Assembly: GCA_021773435.1 (NCBI GenBank)
Contig: JAJFKC010000006.1
Coordinates: forward strand, 46,623-110,622
From: Porticoccaceae bacterium
GTDB taxonomy: Bacteria > Pseudomonadota > Gammaproteobacteria > Pseudomonadales > Porticoccaceae
Direction of reading: 5' to 3'
DNA length: 64,000 nucleotides
The notes under the pieces are model-generated. The model was given only the letters and a program-made list of their open reading frames with translations, was not told the DNA's origin and did no database searches. Both the position numbers and the translations under genes were made by a program. Below are positions 40,334 to 50,585 of this stretch, piece after piece (the first letter of the stretch is position 1; each line of letters starts with the position of its first letter).

Positions 40334-41362
40334 TTATTTCAACTGACGCCAATACAAAAGAATATCGAGCATGCGGTTGGCATAGCCCCACTCGTTGTCG
40401 AACCACAGCAATACTTTAATCAGTCGCTTGCCGCCCACCCGAGTTTGACTGGCATCAACTATTGCTGAACGACTATCGTGATTAAAGTCACAGGAGGCCA
40501 ATGGTTCCTCGGTGTAACCGAGAATCGCTGTCGATTGCTGAGCAACAGCTTCGCGCAATATAGCGTTGACGGCATCATCAGAAGTGTCGCTTTGCACCTG
40601 CACCGACAGGTCGATAGCAGAGACATTTTGCGTCGGCACACGCATGGCCTGAGCTTCAAAGCGGCCAGCCAACTCAGGCAGCACCCGATCAATGCCTCTA
40701 GCGAGCTTTGTTTCCACCGGAATAATCGACTGAAAGGCGGCGCGGGTTTTGCGCAAATCCGTGTGGTGATAAGAGTCCAGCACCGGTTGATCGCTCATCG
40801 CCGAGTGGATTGTGGTAATCACCCCGGCCTCAATACCCAGAGTTTCGTGTAGGACCTTAATGACCGGCACCACACAATTAGTGGTGCAGGAAGCCGCTGA
40901 AATAATGCGGTCGTCGGCACTCAATTGCTCATGATTAATACCGAACACGACCGTGGCATCTATATCCGGTTCAGCGGGTTGTGAGAACAGGACATATTTT
41001 GCCCCCGCCTGCAAATGAACTTCGGCCTCGGCCCTTGCGCTGATACTACCGCTGCATTCCAGTGCGATATCCACCTCCAGTTCACGCCAGGGCAGATCAC
41101 TAATGCGCTCATGATGGCTGATTTGAATCGGCTGCTTATCGATCACCAGTTGCTCGTCAACAATATCAAGTTCACCAGCAAAACTACCATGGGTGGAATC
41201 ATAGCGACATAAATAGGCAATAGTGTCGAGATCAGCTAACTCGTTGATCGCCACAATCTGGAGGCTTTCGGTTAAACGACGCTCCCACAAAGCCCGCAAG
41301 ACACTGCGTCCAATGCGGCCAAAGCCGTTAATGGCAAGACGCGTCGGCGAACGGGCATCCAT
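40334..41362 (-). CDS. epd: D-erythrose-4-phosphate dehydrogenase
   Basis: NAD-dependent GAPDH-fold enzyme that oxidises erythrose-4-P toward pyridoxal-phosphate synthesis. The 342 aa show [35 protein letters not shown], the catalytic [26 protein letters not shown], and [12 protein letters not shown]. The VAINELAD segment, the HSAM motif and the SAASCTTNC context resemble E. coli Epd more than GapA. The tkt-epd-pgk-fba order also matches enteric epd. A general GAPDH role cannot be excluded from sequence. The start ATG at 41362 overlaps the tkt stop (TGATG). Confidence 0.9.
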   Translation of the reverse strand: MDARSPTRLAINGFGRIGRSVLRALWERRLTESLQIVAINELADLDTIAYLCRYDSTHGSFAGELDIVDEQLVIDKQPIQISHHERISDLPWRELEVDIALECSGSISARAEAEVHLQAGAKYVLFSQPAEPDIDATVVFGINHEQLSADDRIISAASCTTNCVVPVIKVLHETLGIEAGVITTIHSAMSDQPVLDSYHHTDLRKTRAAFQSIIPVETKLARGIDRVLPELAGRFEAQAMRVPTQNVSAIDLSVQVQSDTSDDAVNAILREAVAQQSTAILGYTEEPLASCDFNHDSRSAIVDASQTRVGGKRLIKVLLWFDNEWGYANRMLDILLYWRQLK

Positions 41363-43359
41363 CAAGCGAGCAGGGCCCTGGCTCTGGCAACGGTGTTATC
41401 AACCGTAAAACCAAAATGCGCCATCAACTCGGGCCCGGGTGCAGAGGCACCGAAGGTGGTCATGCCAATGATGTCACCATCAAGACCGACATATTTGTTC
41501 CAGAAATCAGCGTGCAAAGCTTCGATGGCGAGACGCTTGCGCGCTGCCGGGGGCAACACTGCATCCTTATAGGCCTGGTCCTGAGCATCGAACAGCTCCG
41601 TGCAGGGCATAGAGACCACGCGGGCTCGGCGACCATCAGCATTCAATTGCTCAGCAGCGGCAACGGCGAGTTGTACCTCTGAACCGGTACCGATGAGAAT
41701 AATTTCCGGCTCGCCGTCACAACCCACCAACACGTAAGCACCGCGACTAATATCAGCCACCTGCTGAGTAGATCGATCCTGATGAGGCAAACCCTGACGG
41801 GTAAAAATCAATGCCGAGGGGCCGTCATTTCTTTCGATGGCGACTTTCCATGACACCGCCGACTCGACCGAGTCACAGGGTCGCCAGGTATTCATATTGG
41901 GGGTAGCACGCAAGCTGGTGAGTTGCTCGACAGGCTGGTGAGTGGGGCCATCTTCCCCCAGGCCGATGGAGTCGTGAGTAAATACAAAAATACTCTGCTG
42001 CTTCATTAGTGCAGCCATACGCACCGCGTTGCGGCAGTATTCCATAAACACCAGGAATGTCGCGCCATAGTTGATAAAACCACCGTGCAGGGCGATGCCA
42101 TTCATGATCGCGGCCATGCCGAACTCGCGAACACCGTAATAAAGGTAGTTGCCATTGGCGTTGTCGCCACTAATGTCATTGCAACCTTTCCAGATGGTGT
42201 TATTTGATCCAGCGAGATCAGCAGAGCCACCCAGCAATTCCGGTAAGAGTGGCCCGTAGGCATCCAGGCAATTTTGCGAGGCTTTGCGAGTAGCGGGTGA
42301 TTCTCCTTTGGCCTGGCAGTCGACAATAAACGCGTCGGCTTGCTGGGAAAAATCAGACGGTAACTGGCCACTCTCGCGACGCTCAAATTCCGCCGCCAGT
42401 TCGGGAAAGGCCTGTTGATAGGCATCGAAAGTTTGCTGCCAACTGGCTTCTGCCTCACTGCCTTTGGCAGAGGCATTCCAGCCACTGGCAATATCTGTTG
42501 GGATTTCAAAGGCTGGACTTGTCCAGCCCAGCACTTCACGGGTGGCCTGTATCTCATCATCACCGAGTGGTGCACCATGACAGCCAGCTGTACCTTGCTT
42601 GGCCGGTGAACCAAAACCGATAATCGTCTTACAACAAATCAGGGTAGGTTTATCACTTTGTAGCCGGGCCGTCTCAATGGCCGCTTTGATGGCCTGATCA
42701 TCGTGACCATCCACATCACGAATTACCTGCCAGCCGTAGGCTTCAAATCGGGCCGGAGTGTCGTCCGTAAACCAGCCTTCAACCTCGCCGTCGATGGAAA
42801 TGCCGTTGTCATCATAGAAAGCCGTTAATTTGCCGAGCTTGAGGGTGCCTGCCAAAGAACACACCTCATGGGAGATACCCTCCATCAAGCAGCCATCACC
42901 GGCAAAAGTGTAGGTACGATGATCAACCACCTCATGCCCCGGGCGATTAAATTGCGCACTGAGAATTTTTTCTGCCAGCGCCATACCGACCGCATTGGCA
43001 ATGCCCTGACCCAACGGCCCGGTGGTGGTCTCGATACCCGGCGCTTCGCCATATTCTGGATGGCCAGCCGTTTTAGAATGGAGTTGGCGAAAATTCTTCA
43101 ATTCTTCAATGGGAAGATCATAACCAGTCAGGTGCAACAAAGAGTACAGCAGCATCGAGCCGTGGCCGTTTGACAGCACAAAGCGATCGCGGTTTGCCCA
43201 GCCCGGATTCGCAGGATTGTGCACCAGGTAATCGTTCCACAGCACTTCGGCAATATCTGCCATACCCATGGGCGCACCGGGGTGCCCACTTTTAGCCTCT
43301 TGGACAGCATCCATACTGAGGGCGCGAATGGCGTTAGCGAGTTGACGACGGGATGGCAT
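41362..43359 (-). CDS. tkt: transketolase
   Basis: Thiamine-diphosphate enzyme of the pentose phosphate pathway. The 665 aa start at [17 protein letters not shown]. The ThDP motif [79 protein letters not shown] and GLPHQDRS are present. I chose ATG at 43359 because AGGAG sits 7 bases upstream and family proteins begin here. The longer frame to 43440 adds an unrelated N-terminus. First gene of the tkt-epd-pgk-fba operon; divergent from the ArsR-methyltransferase gene. Confidence 0.95.
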   Translation of the reverse strand: MPSRRQLANAIRALSMDAVQEAKSGHPGAPMGMADIAEVLWNDYLVHNPANPGWANRDRFVLSNGHGSMLLYSLLHLTGYDLPIEELKNFRQLHSKTAGHPEYGEAPGIETTTGPLGQGIANAVGMALAEKILSAQFNRPGHEVVDHRTYTFAGDGCLMEGISHEVCSLAGTLKLGKLTAFYDDNGISIDGEVEGWFTDDTPARFEAYGWQVIRDVDGHDDQAIKAAIETARLQSDKPTLICCKTIIGFGSPAKQGTAGCHGAPLGDDEIQATREVLGWTSPAFEIPTDIASGWNASAKGSEAEASWQQTFDAYQQAFPELAAEFERRESGQLPSDFSQQADAFIVDCQAKGESPATRKASQNCLDAYGPLLPELLGGSADLAGSNNTIWKGCNDISGDNANGNYLYYGVREFGMAAIMNGIALHGGFINYGATFLVFMEYCRNAVRMAALMKQQSIFVFTHDSIGLGEDGPTHQPVEQLTSLRATPNMNTWRPCDSVESAVSWKVAIERNDGPSALIFTRQGLPHQDRSTQQVADISRGAYVLVGCDGEPEIILIGTGSEVQLAVAAAEQLNADGRRARVVSMPCTELFDAQDQAYKDAVLPPAARKRLAIEALHADFWNKYVGLDGDIIGMTTFGASAPGPELMAHFGFTVDNTVARARALLA

Positions 43360-43529
43360 GCTGAGGCTCCTGAGCGGGGCAAAAAAGGATGCGTATTTTC
43401 CCCCACTCACCGGCACCAGTAAAGGCACGGTCGATGCCACCGCGATATTTTTGGTCTGAATGTGGATTCTCGGAAAATAAAGTCAGCAATTCGCGCCACA
43501 AACGCACGATTAGATAAAATCGATTTATT

Positions 43530-43558
43530 TTGATGTATTGGATAAGCTGTAGTATATT
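43530..43558 (+). promoter_or_regulatory. sigma70-type promoter of the ArsR-methyltransferase gene
   Basis: TTGATG at 43530-43535 and TATATT at 43553-43558, spacer 17. A start of transcription would fall near 43565, only about two bases before the ATG at 43567, and no ribosome binding site precedes that ATG. Adjacent sequence includes the 10-bp palindrome AAATCGATTT upstream of the -35. Confidence 0.6.
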
Positions 43559-43566
43559 CGCGCCCT

Positions 43567-44634
43567 ATGGCAAAAACACAAACTCAGAACGACGGAAATC
43601 AGGCCAGCGTTAGTAAGCCCAAACCCATGGGCAGCGCCCCGAGCGGTTCCCAGGGAAGTTCCCGGATCAGCTCCCTGGATCTCCCCCTCCTATCAGCGAC
43701 TGCGGTATTAAAAGCTGCGGGCGATGAATTGCGCGGGCAAATTTTGCGTGTTTTGCAGCGCGATGCCTTTGGCGTACTGGAGCTTAGCCGCATCTTCGAT
43801 CTGCGCCAGCCGGCCATGAGCCACCACCTTAAAATATTATCGAAGGCCGGTCTTGTTGCCTTTCGTAAAGAAGGCACCTGTATTTTTTACCGACGCAGCT
43901 ACTGTGCGCAGGATGGTGTGGATTTGCTGCGCCAGCAAATATTTACCCAGCTCGACCAGTGCGCCATCCCTGAGGGGCTGCAGGCACGCATTGCCAAAGT
44001 GCACAGCGAACGGGCAGAAAGCTCCCAGGCCTTCTTTCGCGACAATGCTGAGCGATTTCGCGAACAACAGGATTTGATCGCCAGCTTTGGTCAGTACGGG
44101 GATGGCGTCATCGAGTTAATCGATGAACTGGGCTTTCCCGCTTCTTATACAGCACTGGAAGTCGGCCCCGGCGAGGGTGATCTATTGCCTGAGCTAGCAG
44201 TGCGATTCGACAAAGTTATCGCGCTGGATAACTCATCCGAAATGCTGGCGCGCTCGAAAGCGGTCACGACGGCAAAAAATATCAGCAATATCAGCTTTGC
44301 CCTGGGTGATATCAACGCCCTGGCCCAGCCTCTGCAGGCCGACATTGTGGCAATGAATATGGTGCTGCATCACCTGGCTCAACCCGCCGACACGCTCAAA
44401 GCCGTCAATGCCATACTCAGTGAGGGCGGCGCATTGATTGTCACCGACCTGTGTCAGCACGATCAGGAGTGGGCTCATTCTGCCTGCGGTGATTTGTGGT
44501 TGGGCTTTTGTCCTGAAGAAATAGTGCTGTGGGCCAACGCTGCAGGTTTTAACGAAGGCAAAAGCCTGTTTCTCAGCCAGCGCAACGGCTTCCGCATTCA
44601 ATTACGACAATTTATAAAATCTGCGGCCAATTAA
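43567..44634 (+). CDS. ArsR-family regulator fused to a SAM-dependent methyltransferase
   Basis: A 355-aa fusion. The N-terminal Ser/Gly/Gln-rich tail (1-35) is followed by an ArsR winged helix (about 40-125, FDLRQPAMSHHLKILSKAGL). The C-terminal class I methyltransferase (about 190-340) has the SAM loop ALEVGPGEGDLLPEL and MNMVLHHLAQPADTL. This fusion directly upstream of metK-ahcY occurs in Pseudomonas and relatives and is thought to sense SAM or SAH (a SahR-like regulator). Binding of SAM/SAH by the methyltransferase half is the likely sensing mode (inference). An alternative start at Met 43627 would drop the tail. Confidence 0.85.
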   Translation: MAKTQTQNDGNQASVSKPKPMGSAPSGSQGSSRISSLDLPLLSATAVLKAAGDELRGQILRVLQRDAFGVLELSRIFDLRQPAMSHHLKILSKAGLVAFRKEGTCIFYRRSYCAQDGVDLLRQQIFTQLDQCAIPEGLQARIAKVHSERAESSQAFFRDNAERFREQQDLIASFGQYGDGVIELIDELGFPASYTALEVGPGEGDLLPELAVRFDKVIALDNSSEMLARSKAVTTAKNISNISFALGDINALAQPLQADIVAMNMVLHHLAQPADTLKAVNAILSEGGALIVTDLCQHDQEWAHSACGDLWLGFCPEEIVLWANAAGFNEGKSLFLSQRNGFRIQLRQFIKSAAN

Positions 44635-44697
44635 CGCAGCATCTTGCATAGCCATTGAATAAAACCCCCGCAAATGTTCTCAAGGAGTCTCATTAAT

Positions 44698-45852
44698 ATG
44701 AGCCAGTATAATATTTTTACCTCCGAATCCGTCTCGGAAGGCCACCCCGATAAAATGGCCGATCAGATCTCTGATGCCGTCGTCGATGCCATGCTTCGAG
44801 ACGACCCCGAGTCACGGGTGGCGGTGGAAACCATGGTCAAGACCGGCATGGCCATTATCGCGGGTGAGGTGCGCACTAATACCTATGTTGATCTCGAAGA
44901 GATTGTCCGCCAGGTGATTCTCGATATTGGCTATGACCGCTCCGAGGTCGGTTTCGACGGCGCTTCCTGCGCAGTGATCAATGCTATCGGCAAACAGTCT
45001 GGTGATATTGCCCAGGGTGTGGATGAAGGCGACGACAAAGAGCAGGGCGCAGGCGATCAGGGCCTTATGTTCGGTTATGCCACCAATGAAACCGAAGTGC
45101 TGATGCCCGCTCCGATCTACTATTCCCACCGACTTGTCGAGCGACAGGCGCAATTGCGCAAGAACAAAATTCTGCCCTGGCTACGTCCCGATGCCAAAAG
45201 TCAGGTGACCTTGCGTTACGAGAATGGCTCGCCCGTAGCCATCGACGCGGTGGTGCTTTCTACCCAACATGATCCCGACATTTCCCTTAGCGATTTGCAG
45301 GAAGCTGTGCTGGAGGAAATCATCAAACCTGTGCTGCCCAGTGAATGGCTGCATAAAGATACTCTGTATCACATCAACCCAACCGGGCTGTTTGTTATCG
45401 GTGGCCCGATGGGCGATTGCGGATTAACCGGGCGTAAAATCATTGTCGATACCTACGGCGGTATGGCTCACCATGGCGGCGGCGCATTTTCGGGTAAAGA
45501 TCCTTCTAAAGTAGATCGCTCTGCTGCCTATGCCAGTCGTTATGTAGCAAAAAATATTGTCGCTGCCGGACTGGCTGAGCGCTGCGAAATTCAGGTGTCC
45601 TATGCCATTGGCGTAGCCGAGCCGACCTCGGTCAGCGTTAATACCTACGGCACCGGTAAATGTTCCGATGAGCGGATTGAACAGCTTATCAACGAACACT
45701 TTGACCTGCGCCCAGCCGGACTGATCGCTATGCTTGACCTGAAGCGACCCATTTATCAAAGCACTGCCGCTTACGGCCATTTTGGCCGTGAAGAGTCTGA
45801 CTTTACCTGGGAAAAAACCGACAAAGCCGATGAATTACGTGCTGCGATCTAG
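44698..45852 (+). CDS. metK: S-adenosylmethionine synthetase
   Basis: Makes SAM from methionine and ATP. The 384 aa equal the E. coli length. Motifs: [51 protein letters not shown] and [20 protein letters not shown]. The start is ATG 44698, preceded by AAGGAG ten bases upstream; the longer frame from 44674 is unlikely. It follows the ArsR-methyltransferase gene by 63 bases and precedes ahcY by 68 bases. I looked for a SAM or SAH riboswitch in these gaps and saw none. Confidence 0.96.
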   Translation: MSQYNIFTSESVSEGHPDKMADQISDAVVDAMLRDDPESRVAVETMVKTGMAIIAGEVRTNTYVDLEEIVRQVILDIGYDRSEVGFDGASCAVINAIGKQSGDIAQGVDEGDDKEQGAGDQGLMFGYATNETEVLMPAPIYYSHRLVERQAQLRKNKILPWLRPDAKSQVTLRYENGSPVAIDAVVLSTQHDPDISLSDLQEAVLEEIIKPVLPSEWLHKDTLYHINPTGLFVIGGPMGDCGLTGRKIIVDTYGGMAHHGGGAFSGKDPSKVDRSAAYASRYVAKNIVAAGLAERCEIQVSYAIGVAEPTSVSVNTYGTGKCSDERIEQLINEHFDLRPAGLIAMLDLKRPIYQSTAAYGHFGREESDFTWEKTDKADELRAAI

Positions 45853-45920
45853 ACCGAATTCATAACCCCTATTCGTCTAAACCAAATGCTTCTTTACTTA
45901 AAACCTAGTGGAAACCTGAT

Positions 45921-47327
45921 ATGAGCAACTTTGCTAACGCCCCCGATCTTCAACCAGATTATAAAGTCGCCGACATCGGGCTGGCCGACTGGGGTCGTCG
46001 GGAAATCGAGATCGCCGAAACTGAAATGCCCGCCCTGATCGCCATTCGCGAAAAATATCGCTCACAACAGCCTTTAGCAGACGCTAAAATTCTCGGCTGT
46101 ATTCATATGACCATCCAGACTGCGGTGCTGATTGAAACCCTTGAATCGCTGGGTGCCGAAGTGCGTTGGTCATCGTGCAATATCTTTTCCACCCAGGATC
46201 ACGCCGCTGCGGCTATCGCCCACAGCGGCGTCGCGGTCTACGCCTGGAAAGGCGAAACCGAAGACGAATACGACTGGTGTATCGAACAAACCATTCTTAA
46301 AGATGGCCAGCCCTGGGCTGCCAATATGATCCTTGATGATGGTGGTGATCTAACCGCTATTCTCCATGACAAATATCCCAAAGTGCTTGATAACGTTCAT
46401 GGCATCACCGAGGAAACCACCACCGGTGTGCATCGGCTCTACGACATGCTCAAAAACGGTGAGCTGAAAGTACCGGCCATTAACGTTAACGACTCGGTCA
46501 CCAAATCCAAGAATGACAACAAATACGGCTGCCGACATAGTCTGAATGATGCCATTAAACGCGCCACTGACCACCTCCTGGCGGGCAAGAAAGCCCTGGT
46601 TATTGGCTATGGCGATGTCGGCAAAGGTTCCGCCCAGTCACTACGGCAGGAAGGCATGATAGTGCGTATCAGCGAAGTCGACCCCATTTGCGCCATGCAG
46701 GCCTGCATGGATGGCTTCGAAGTTTCATCACCGTTTATCGATGGTATTAACGATGGCACGCCTGATTGTATTGATAGAGATCTTCTGGGCCATACCGACC
46801 TGATCGTCACCTGTACGGGCAACCTCAATGTCTGTGATCGCAATATGCTCAGCGCGCTGAAATCAGGGGCGGTTGTGTGCAATATCGGTCATTTTGATAA
46901 CGAAATCGAAACCGCGTGGACACGGGAAAACTGGGTTTGGGAAGAGGTCAAACCTCAGGTCCACACAGTGTTCCGCGCTGCTACCAAAGAAGCTGCGAAC
47001 AACGACCATATTTTACTGCTGAGCGAAGGTCGTCTGGTCAACCTGGGCAATGCCACCGGCCACCCGAGCCGAGTGATGGACGGTTCTTTTGCCAATCAGG
47101 TATTAGCGCAAATACATTTATATGAACGCAAGTTCGCCGACCAGACTTCTGATCAACAAGCGGAGGCCTTGTGTGTTGAGGTGCTCCCCAAACATCTCGA
47201 TGAAGAAGTGGCGGCACATATGGTGCTCGGCTTTGACGGTGTCACCACCAAGCTGACCCAACAACAGGCCGATTACATTAATGTCGATGTCGATGGGCCG
47301 TTTAAATCTGATAGCTATCGTTACTAA
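45921..47327 (+). CDS. ahcY: adenosylhomocysteinase
   Basis: NAD-dependent hydrolysis of S-adenosylhomocysteine to homocysteine and adenosine. The 468 aa have [67 protein letters not shown], the NAD loop [16 protein letters not shown], and the C-terminal [16 protein letters not shown] with KSDSYRY. Many gammaproteobacteria use Pfs/LuxS instead; AhcY here fits the Pseudomonas-like lineage. It sits between metK and metF and completes the SAM cycle block. Confidence 0.96.
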   Translation: MSNFANAPDLQPDYKVADIGLADWGRREIEIAETEMPALIAIREKYRSQQPLADAKILGCIHMTIQTAVLIETLESLGAEVRWSSCNIFSTQDHAAAAIAHSGVAVYAWKGETEDEYDWCIEQTILKDGQPWAANMILDDGGDLTAILHDKYPKVLDNVHGITEETTTGVHRLYDMLKNGELKVPAINVNDSVTKSKNDNKYGCRHSLNDAIKRATDHLLAGKKALVIGYGDVGKGSAQSLRQEGMIVRISEVDPICAMQACMDGFEVSSPFIDGINDGTPDCIDRDLLGHTDLIVTCTGNLNVCDRNMLSALKSGAVVCNIGHFDNEIETAWTRENWVWEEVKPQVHTVFRAATKEAANNDHILLLSEGRLVNLGNATGHPSRVMDGSFANQVLAQIHLYERKFADQTSDQQAEALCVEVLPKHLDEEVAAHMVLGFDGVTTKLTQQQADYINVDVDGPFKSDSYRY

Positions 47328-47392
47328 ATGCACATTTTTCAGTACATTTAGAACATCGGCACAAGCCACGCCCATATAAAACTGGAGATTTC

Positions 47393-48238
47393 GTGACGGA
47401 CGAAGCCTGGCCATTAAGCTTTGAGTTTTTCCCGCCTAAAACAGAGGCCGGGCTAGAGAAGCTGGGCGCTACTCGCGTCCAGCTGGCTGGTTTTCAGCCA
47501 GGCTTCTTCTCAGTCACCTACGGTGCGGGCGGCTCCACCCGGGACAATACCCGGGATATTGCACTCGACATCCGCTCGGCTGGTCTGGATGTCGCCCCAC
47601 ACCTGTCGTTTGGTGGCGATAGCGAGCAGGCCGTTATCGATTTATTAAACACCTATAAAACGGCTGGTATTTCCCGCATCGTTGCTTTGCGGGGCGATTT
47701 ACCATCGGGTATGGGTGGTGCCATGCAACTGGTCCACGCCAACGAATTAGTCGCGTTTATTCACCAGCATTTTGGTAACCATTTCAAGATGCATGTGGCG
47801 GCTTATCCGGAAATCCACCCTGAAGCGAAGTCTTATCAGGATGATATTTATTGGCTCAAGGAAAAGTTTAATGCCGGGGCCACCGCTGCCATCACCCAGT
47901 ATTTCTATAGCGCTGATGCCTACTGGTATTTTCTGGATCAATGCCAGCAAGCAGGTATAGACCAGCCCATCGTGCCCGGCATTATGCCCATCACCAACTT
48001 CCAGAACCTGGCGCGGTTCTCCAGCAACTGTGGTGCGGAAATACCCCGCTGGATGAGCCAACAGTTGCAGCAATACGGTGATGACCTGGAAAGCGTTAGG
48101 CAATTTGGCATTGAAACCGTGAGCAGACTCTGTGAACAACTCCTCGACGGTGGCGCACCGGGCCTGCATTTTTATACCATGAACCAGGTTGAGCCCATTT
48201 CAACCATCCTCACCAATCTTGGCCGCGAAGCCGACTAA
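47393..48238 (+). CDS. metF: 5,10-methylenetetrahydrofolate reductase
   Basis: FAD enzyme that makes 5-methyl-THF for methionine regeneration. The 281-aa TIM barrel begins with GTG: MTDEAWPLSFEFFPPKTEAG. SVTYGAGGSTRDNT, RIVALRGDLPSGMGG and ITQYFYSADAYW are standard MetF motifs. GTG 47393 is preceded by GGAG. The gene lies 65 bases after ahcY, so metK-ahcY-metF form a compact methionine/SAM cycle cluster likely under the ArsR-type regulator upstream. It ends 16 bases before rsmE. Confidence 0.94.
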   Translation: MTDEAWPLSFEFFPPKTEAGLEKLGATRVQLAGFQPGFFSVTYGAGGSTRDNTRDIALDIRSAGLDVAPHLSFGGDSEQAVIDLLNTYKTAGISRIVALRGDLPSGMGGAMQLVHANELVAFIHQHFGNHFKMHVAAYPEIHPEAKSYQDDIYWLKEKFNAGATAAITQYFYSADAYWYFLDQCQQAGIDQPIVPGIMPITNFQNLARFSSNCGAEIPRWMSQQLQQYGDDLESVRQFGIETVSRLCEQLLDGGAPGLHFYTMNQVEPISTILTNLGREAD

Positions 48239-48254
48239 ATTCACCCTCGCAGAC

Positions 48255-49010
48255 ATGCGTATACCTCGAATCTTCACCGACCAGGCGCTTGCTGAGGGCA
48301 GCGAGATAGTACTGGAACAAAATGCAGCCCGGCATTTAGTGTCGGTGTTGCGCCTCGGCCCCAGTGACACCCTTACCCTGTTCAATGGTAAAGGTGGAGA
48401 ATATAACGCCCGCCTGATAACCGCCGATACGAAAAAGACGTCAGCTCTTCTTGAGTCATTTTGCTCGGGCATCGAACCTTCCCCGCTAGCTATCACGCTC
48501 GCCATCGGACTTGCCAAAGGTGATCGCATGGATTGGCTGGTGCAAAAGGCGGTTGAGCTAGGCGTCGCTGAAATCATTCCGCTGTTTACTGAACGCTGCG
48601 AAGTCAAACTCAAGGCAGAACGGGCCACCAAAAAGCTCCGCCATTGGCAGGAGATCGCCCGTAGTGCCTGTGAGCAGAGTGGTCAAAATCTGATTCCGAC
48701 TATCAGCCACCCAACAAATCTACAACAATTAACCATACCGGAAACCAGCTTCAAGGTGATCCTCGACCCCCTGGCCCACACCAGTTTACTGAGCCATATA
48801 ACGGACCATTGCACAACGACTAATACCGCCAGCCCCAAATCCGCATTAGTGTTATCCGGCCCGGAAGGTGGCTTGACCGCCGAAGAAATCGCCTTTGTTG
48901 GAAACAAGGGTGTATTGCCCGTCAGTCTTGGTCCGCGTGTACTTCGCGCTGAAACAGCGCCATTAGCTGCCCTCTCATTACTGCAGGCACATTGGGGCGA
49001 CTGGCCTTAA
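48255..49010 (+). CDS. rsmE: 16S rRNA (uracil1498-N3) methyltransferase
   Basis: SPOUT-class methyltransferase for 16S rRNA U1498. The 251 aa start MRIPRIFTDQALAEG. HLVSVLRLGPSDTLTLFNGKG, LAIGLAKGDRMDWLVQKAVELG, PLFTERCEVKL, SACEQSGQNLIP, LSGPEGGLTAEE, and the knot end LGPRVLRAETAPLAAL fit RsmE. ATG 48255 was preferred to upstream frames that overlap metF. It is a common neighbour of SAM-cycle genes. Confidence 0.93.
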   Translation: MRIPRIFTDQALAEGSEIVLEQNAARHLVSVLRLGPSDTLTLFNGKGGEYNARLITADTKKTSALLESFCSGIEPSPLAITLAIGLAKGDRMDWLVQKAVELGVAEIIPLFTERCEVKLKAERATKKLRHWQEIARSACEQSGQNLIPTISHPTNLQQLTIPETSFKVILDPLAHTSLLSHITDHCTTTNTASPKSALVLSGPEGGLTAEEIAFVGNKGVLPVSLGPRVLRAETAPLAALSLLQAHWGDWP

Positions 49011-49209
49011 CACGCCTAACAAGCGCAATATCGCTCGCCCAACGCCCCTCAAAATATCATCGCCGCCTGTTCGGCTTATCATCATTCAGGCCGTCAGCAA
49101 TATTAACGATTGCTACCGACACCCAATTGCAGCTAGGGTGAGGGCAACATAAAAATAGTGGCCCGTTTTTTTCAGAGGGCCATCGGTAAGGGCCAGGGGA
49201 ATTACCATT

Positions 49210-50508
49210 ATGCCAAACAGCTCATCTGCAAATACGATCAATACCGACAATCACTCAGAGCAAAGCTTTTTTGGCTGGAAAAATCTTGGCCTGTTATTTG
49301 GCGTTTACATGTTTGCCGTCGGCTTCGTGTATTACAGCTTCAACGTTATTTTTCCCGAAATGGTTATCAGTATGAACTGGAGCCGGGGCGACGCCTCCTG
49401 GGCGCAAACGGTCCATGGGCTGCTTTATGGTGTTTTTGTGCCCATAGCAGCCTATTCGACCAACAAACTGGGCGCGCGCATCACCCTTCTGACTGGAATA
49501 GTCGTGTTGCTGGTGGGCTGCATACTGCTGGGCACTGCCACTACGTCGATTACGACCTGGATCATAATTTGGGGGGTCGTGATGTCCTTTGGCTTTGCCC
49601 TCGCCGGCGTCATACCGATCCAGACCACCGTCGCCCACTGGTTTGATCGTCGTCGCGCCACTGCCATCGGGCTGGTTATGACCGCAGGAGGGCTTGGCGG
49701 ATTTATCGCTCAACCCCTGTTTACCTGGATCATTGAGAATTTTGGCAGCTGGCAAACTGCCTGGCTTTGTGCCTCAGCATTTGCAATAGCGGCCAGTATT
49801 CTAGTCATGTTCGTGGTCAACAAGCCGGCTGACAAAGGCCAGCACCCGGACGGCACTCTGCCTGGCGAGGCCTCTCAACAAGCCCAACATGACAGCGTAG
49901 AAATATATAAAACCGAGGAATCCTGGACCTTAAAAGAAGCTCTGCGCACACCGACCCTCTGGTTGCTGATTGTGATTGCTGTCGGTGGCGTTATGCCCCT
50001 CTACCTGCTTGTCGTACATGGGGTATTACATCTGACCGACCTACAGTTTGAACGCATGGAAGCCGCCAGCGTGTTGAGCGCTATGCTGGCTGGTAGCGCC
50101 AGCGCCCGATTTCCAGTCGGCTGGCTAGGTGATCGCATGGAGCCACGGCGGATAATATTTACTTTATTTCTTAGCTCGGTTATTGCGCTCAGCATTATCT
50201 GGCAGGCCCCAGGAATAAGCCTGCTATTGCTGGCGGGAGCCATGTTTGGCGCAACCTACGGTGGCATGCTGGTGATGATTCCCACCATGGTCGCCAATTA
50301 TTACGGAGCTAGCTCTTTTGCCAGCATTAACGGTTTTATTTTCCCTGTGCAAATCGTCATCGGCAGCGCAGTGCCGGTCGCGGCCGGCTATATGGCTGAT
50401 CTGACCGGTAATTATGACCTGGCATTTATCTGCCTAATCGGATTCAGCGGCTTTGCAGCGGCGTGTGCACTATTTACGAAACCACCAAGAAAACAAACTG
50501 AAAGCTAG
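49210..50508 (+). CDS. MFS transporter, OFA/monocarboxylate-like
   Basis: A 432-aa inner-membrane permease with about twelve hydrophobic helices. Signature loops include the TM2-3 loop TNKLGARITLL and the mid-loop GWLGDRMEPRRI. WFDRRRATAIGLVMTAGG is typical of MCT/OFA-type family members that move carboxylates such as oxalate, formate or monocarboxylates. Substrate is not readable. ATG follows AGGGGA. It is placed before an acyl-CoA dehydrogenase gene (78 bases), so the two might handle the same organic acid; that is inference. Confidence 0.82.
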   Translation: MPNSSSANTINTDNHSEQSFFGWKNLGLLFGVYMFAVGFVYYSFNVIFPEMVISMNWSRGDASWAQTVHGLLYGVFVPIAAYSTNKLGARITLLTGIVVLLVGCILLGTATTSITTWIIIWGVVMSFGFALAGVIPIQTTVAHWFDRRRATAIGLVMTAGGLGGFIAQPLFTWIIENFGSWQTAWLCASAFAIAASILVMFVVNKPADKGQHPDGTLPGEASQQAQHDSVEIYKTEESWTLKEALRTPTLWLLIVIAVGGVMPLYLLVVHGVLHLTDLQFERMEAASVLSAMLAGSASARFPVGWLGDRMEPRRIIFTLFLSSVIALSIIWQAPGISLLLLAGAMFGATYGGMLVMIPTMVANYYGASSFASINGFIFPVQIVIGSAVPVAAGYMADLTGNYDLAFICLIGFSGFAAACALFTKPPRKQTES

Positions 50509-50585
50509 CTTTGTAGCCGGTTAGTCGTCGCTAGCACGCCAGATTATTTATGCTTTAAATCACCAAATGCTTTGAGGGAATTGCT

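Noticed and set aside
45853..45920. SAH riboswitch between metK and ahcY
   Set aside because: The 67-base gap is shorter than and unlike the known SAH riboswitch core.
49163..49187. TGGCCC/GGGCCA hairpin with a T run
   Set aside because: The T run lies in the loop, not after the stem, so it is not an intrinsic terminator.
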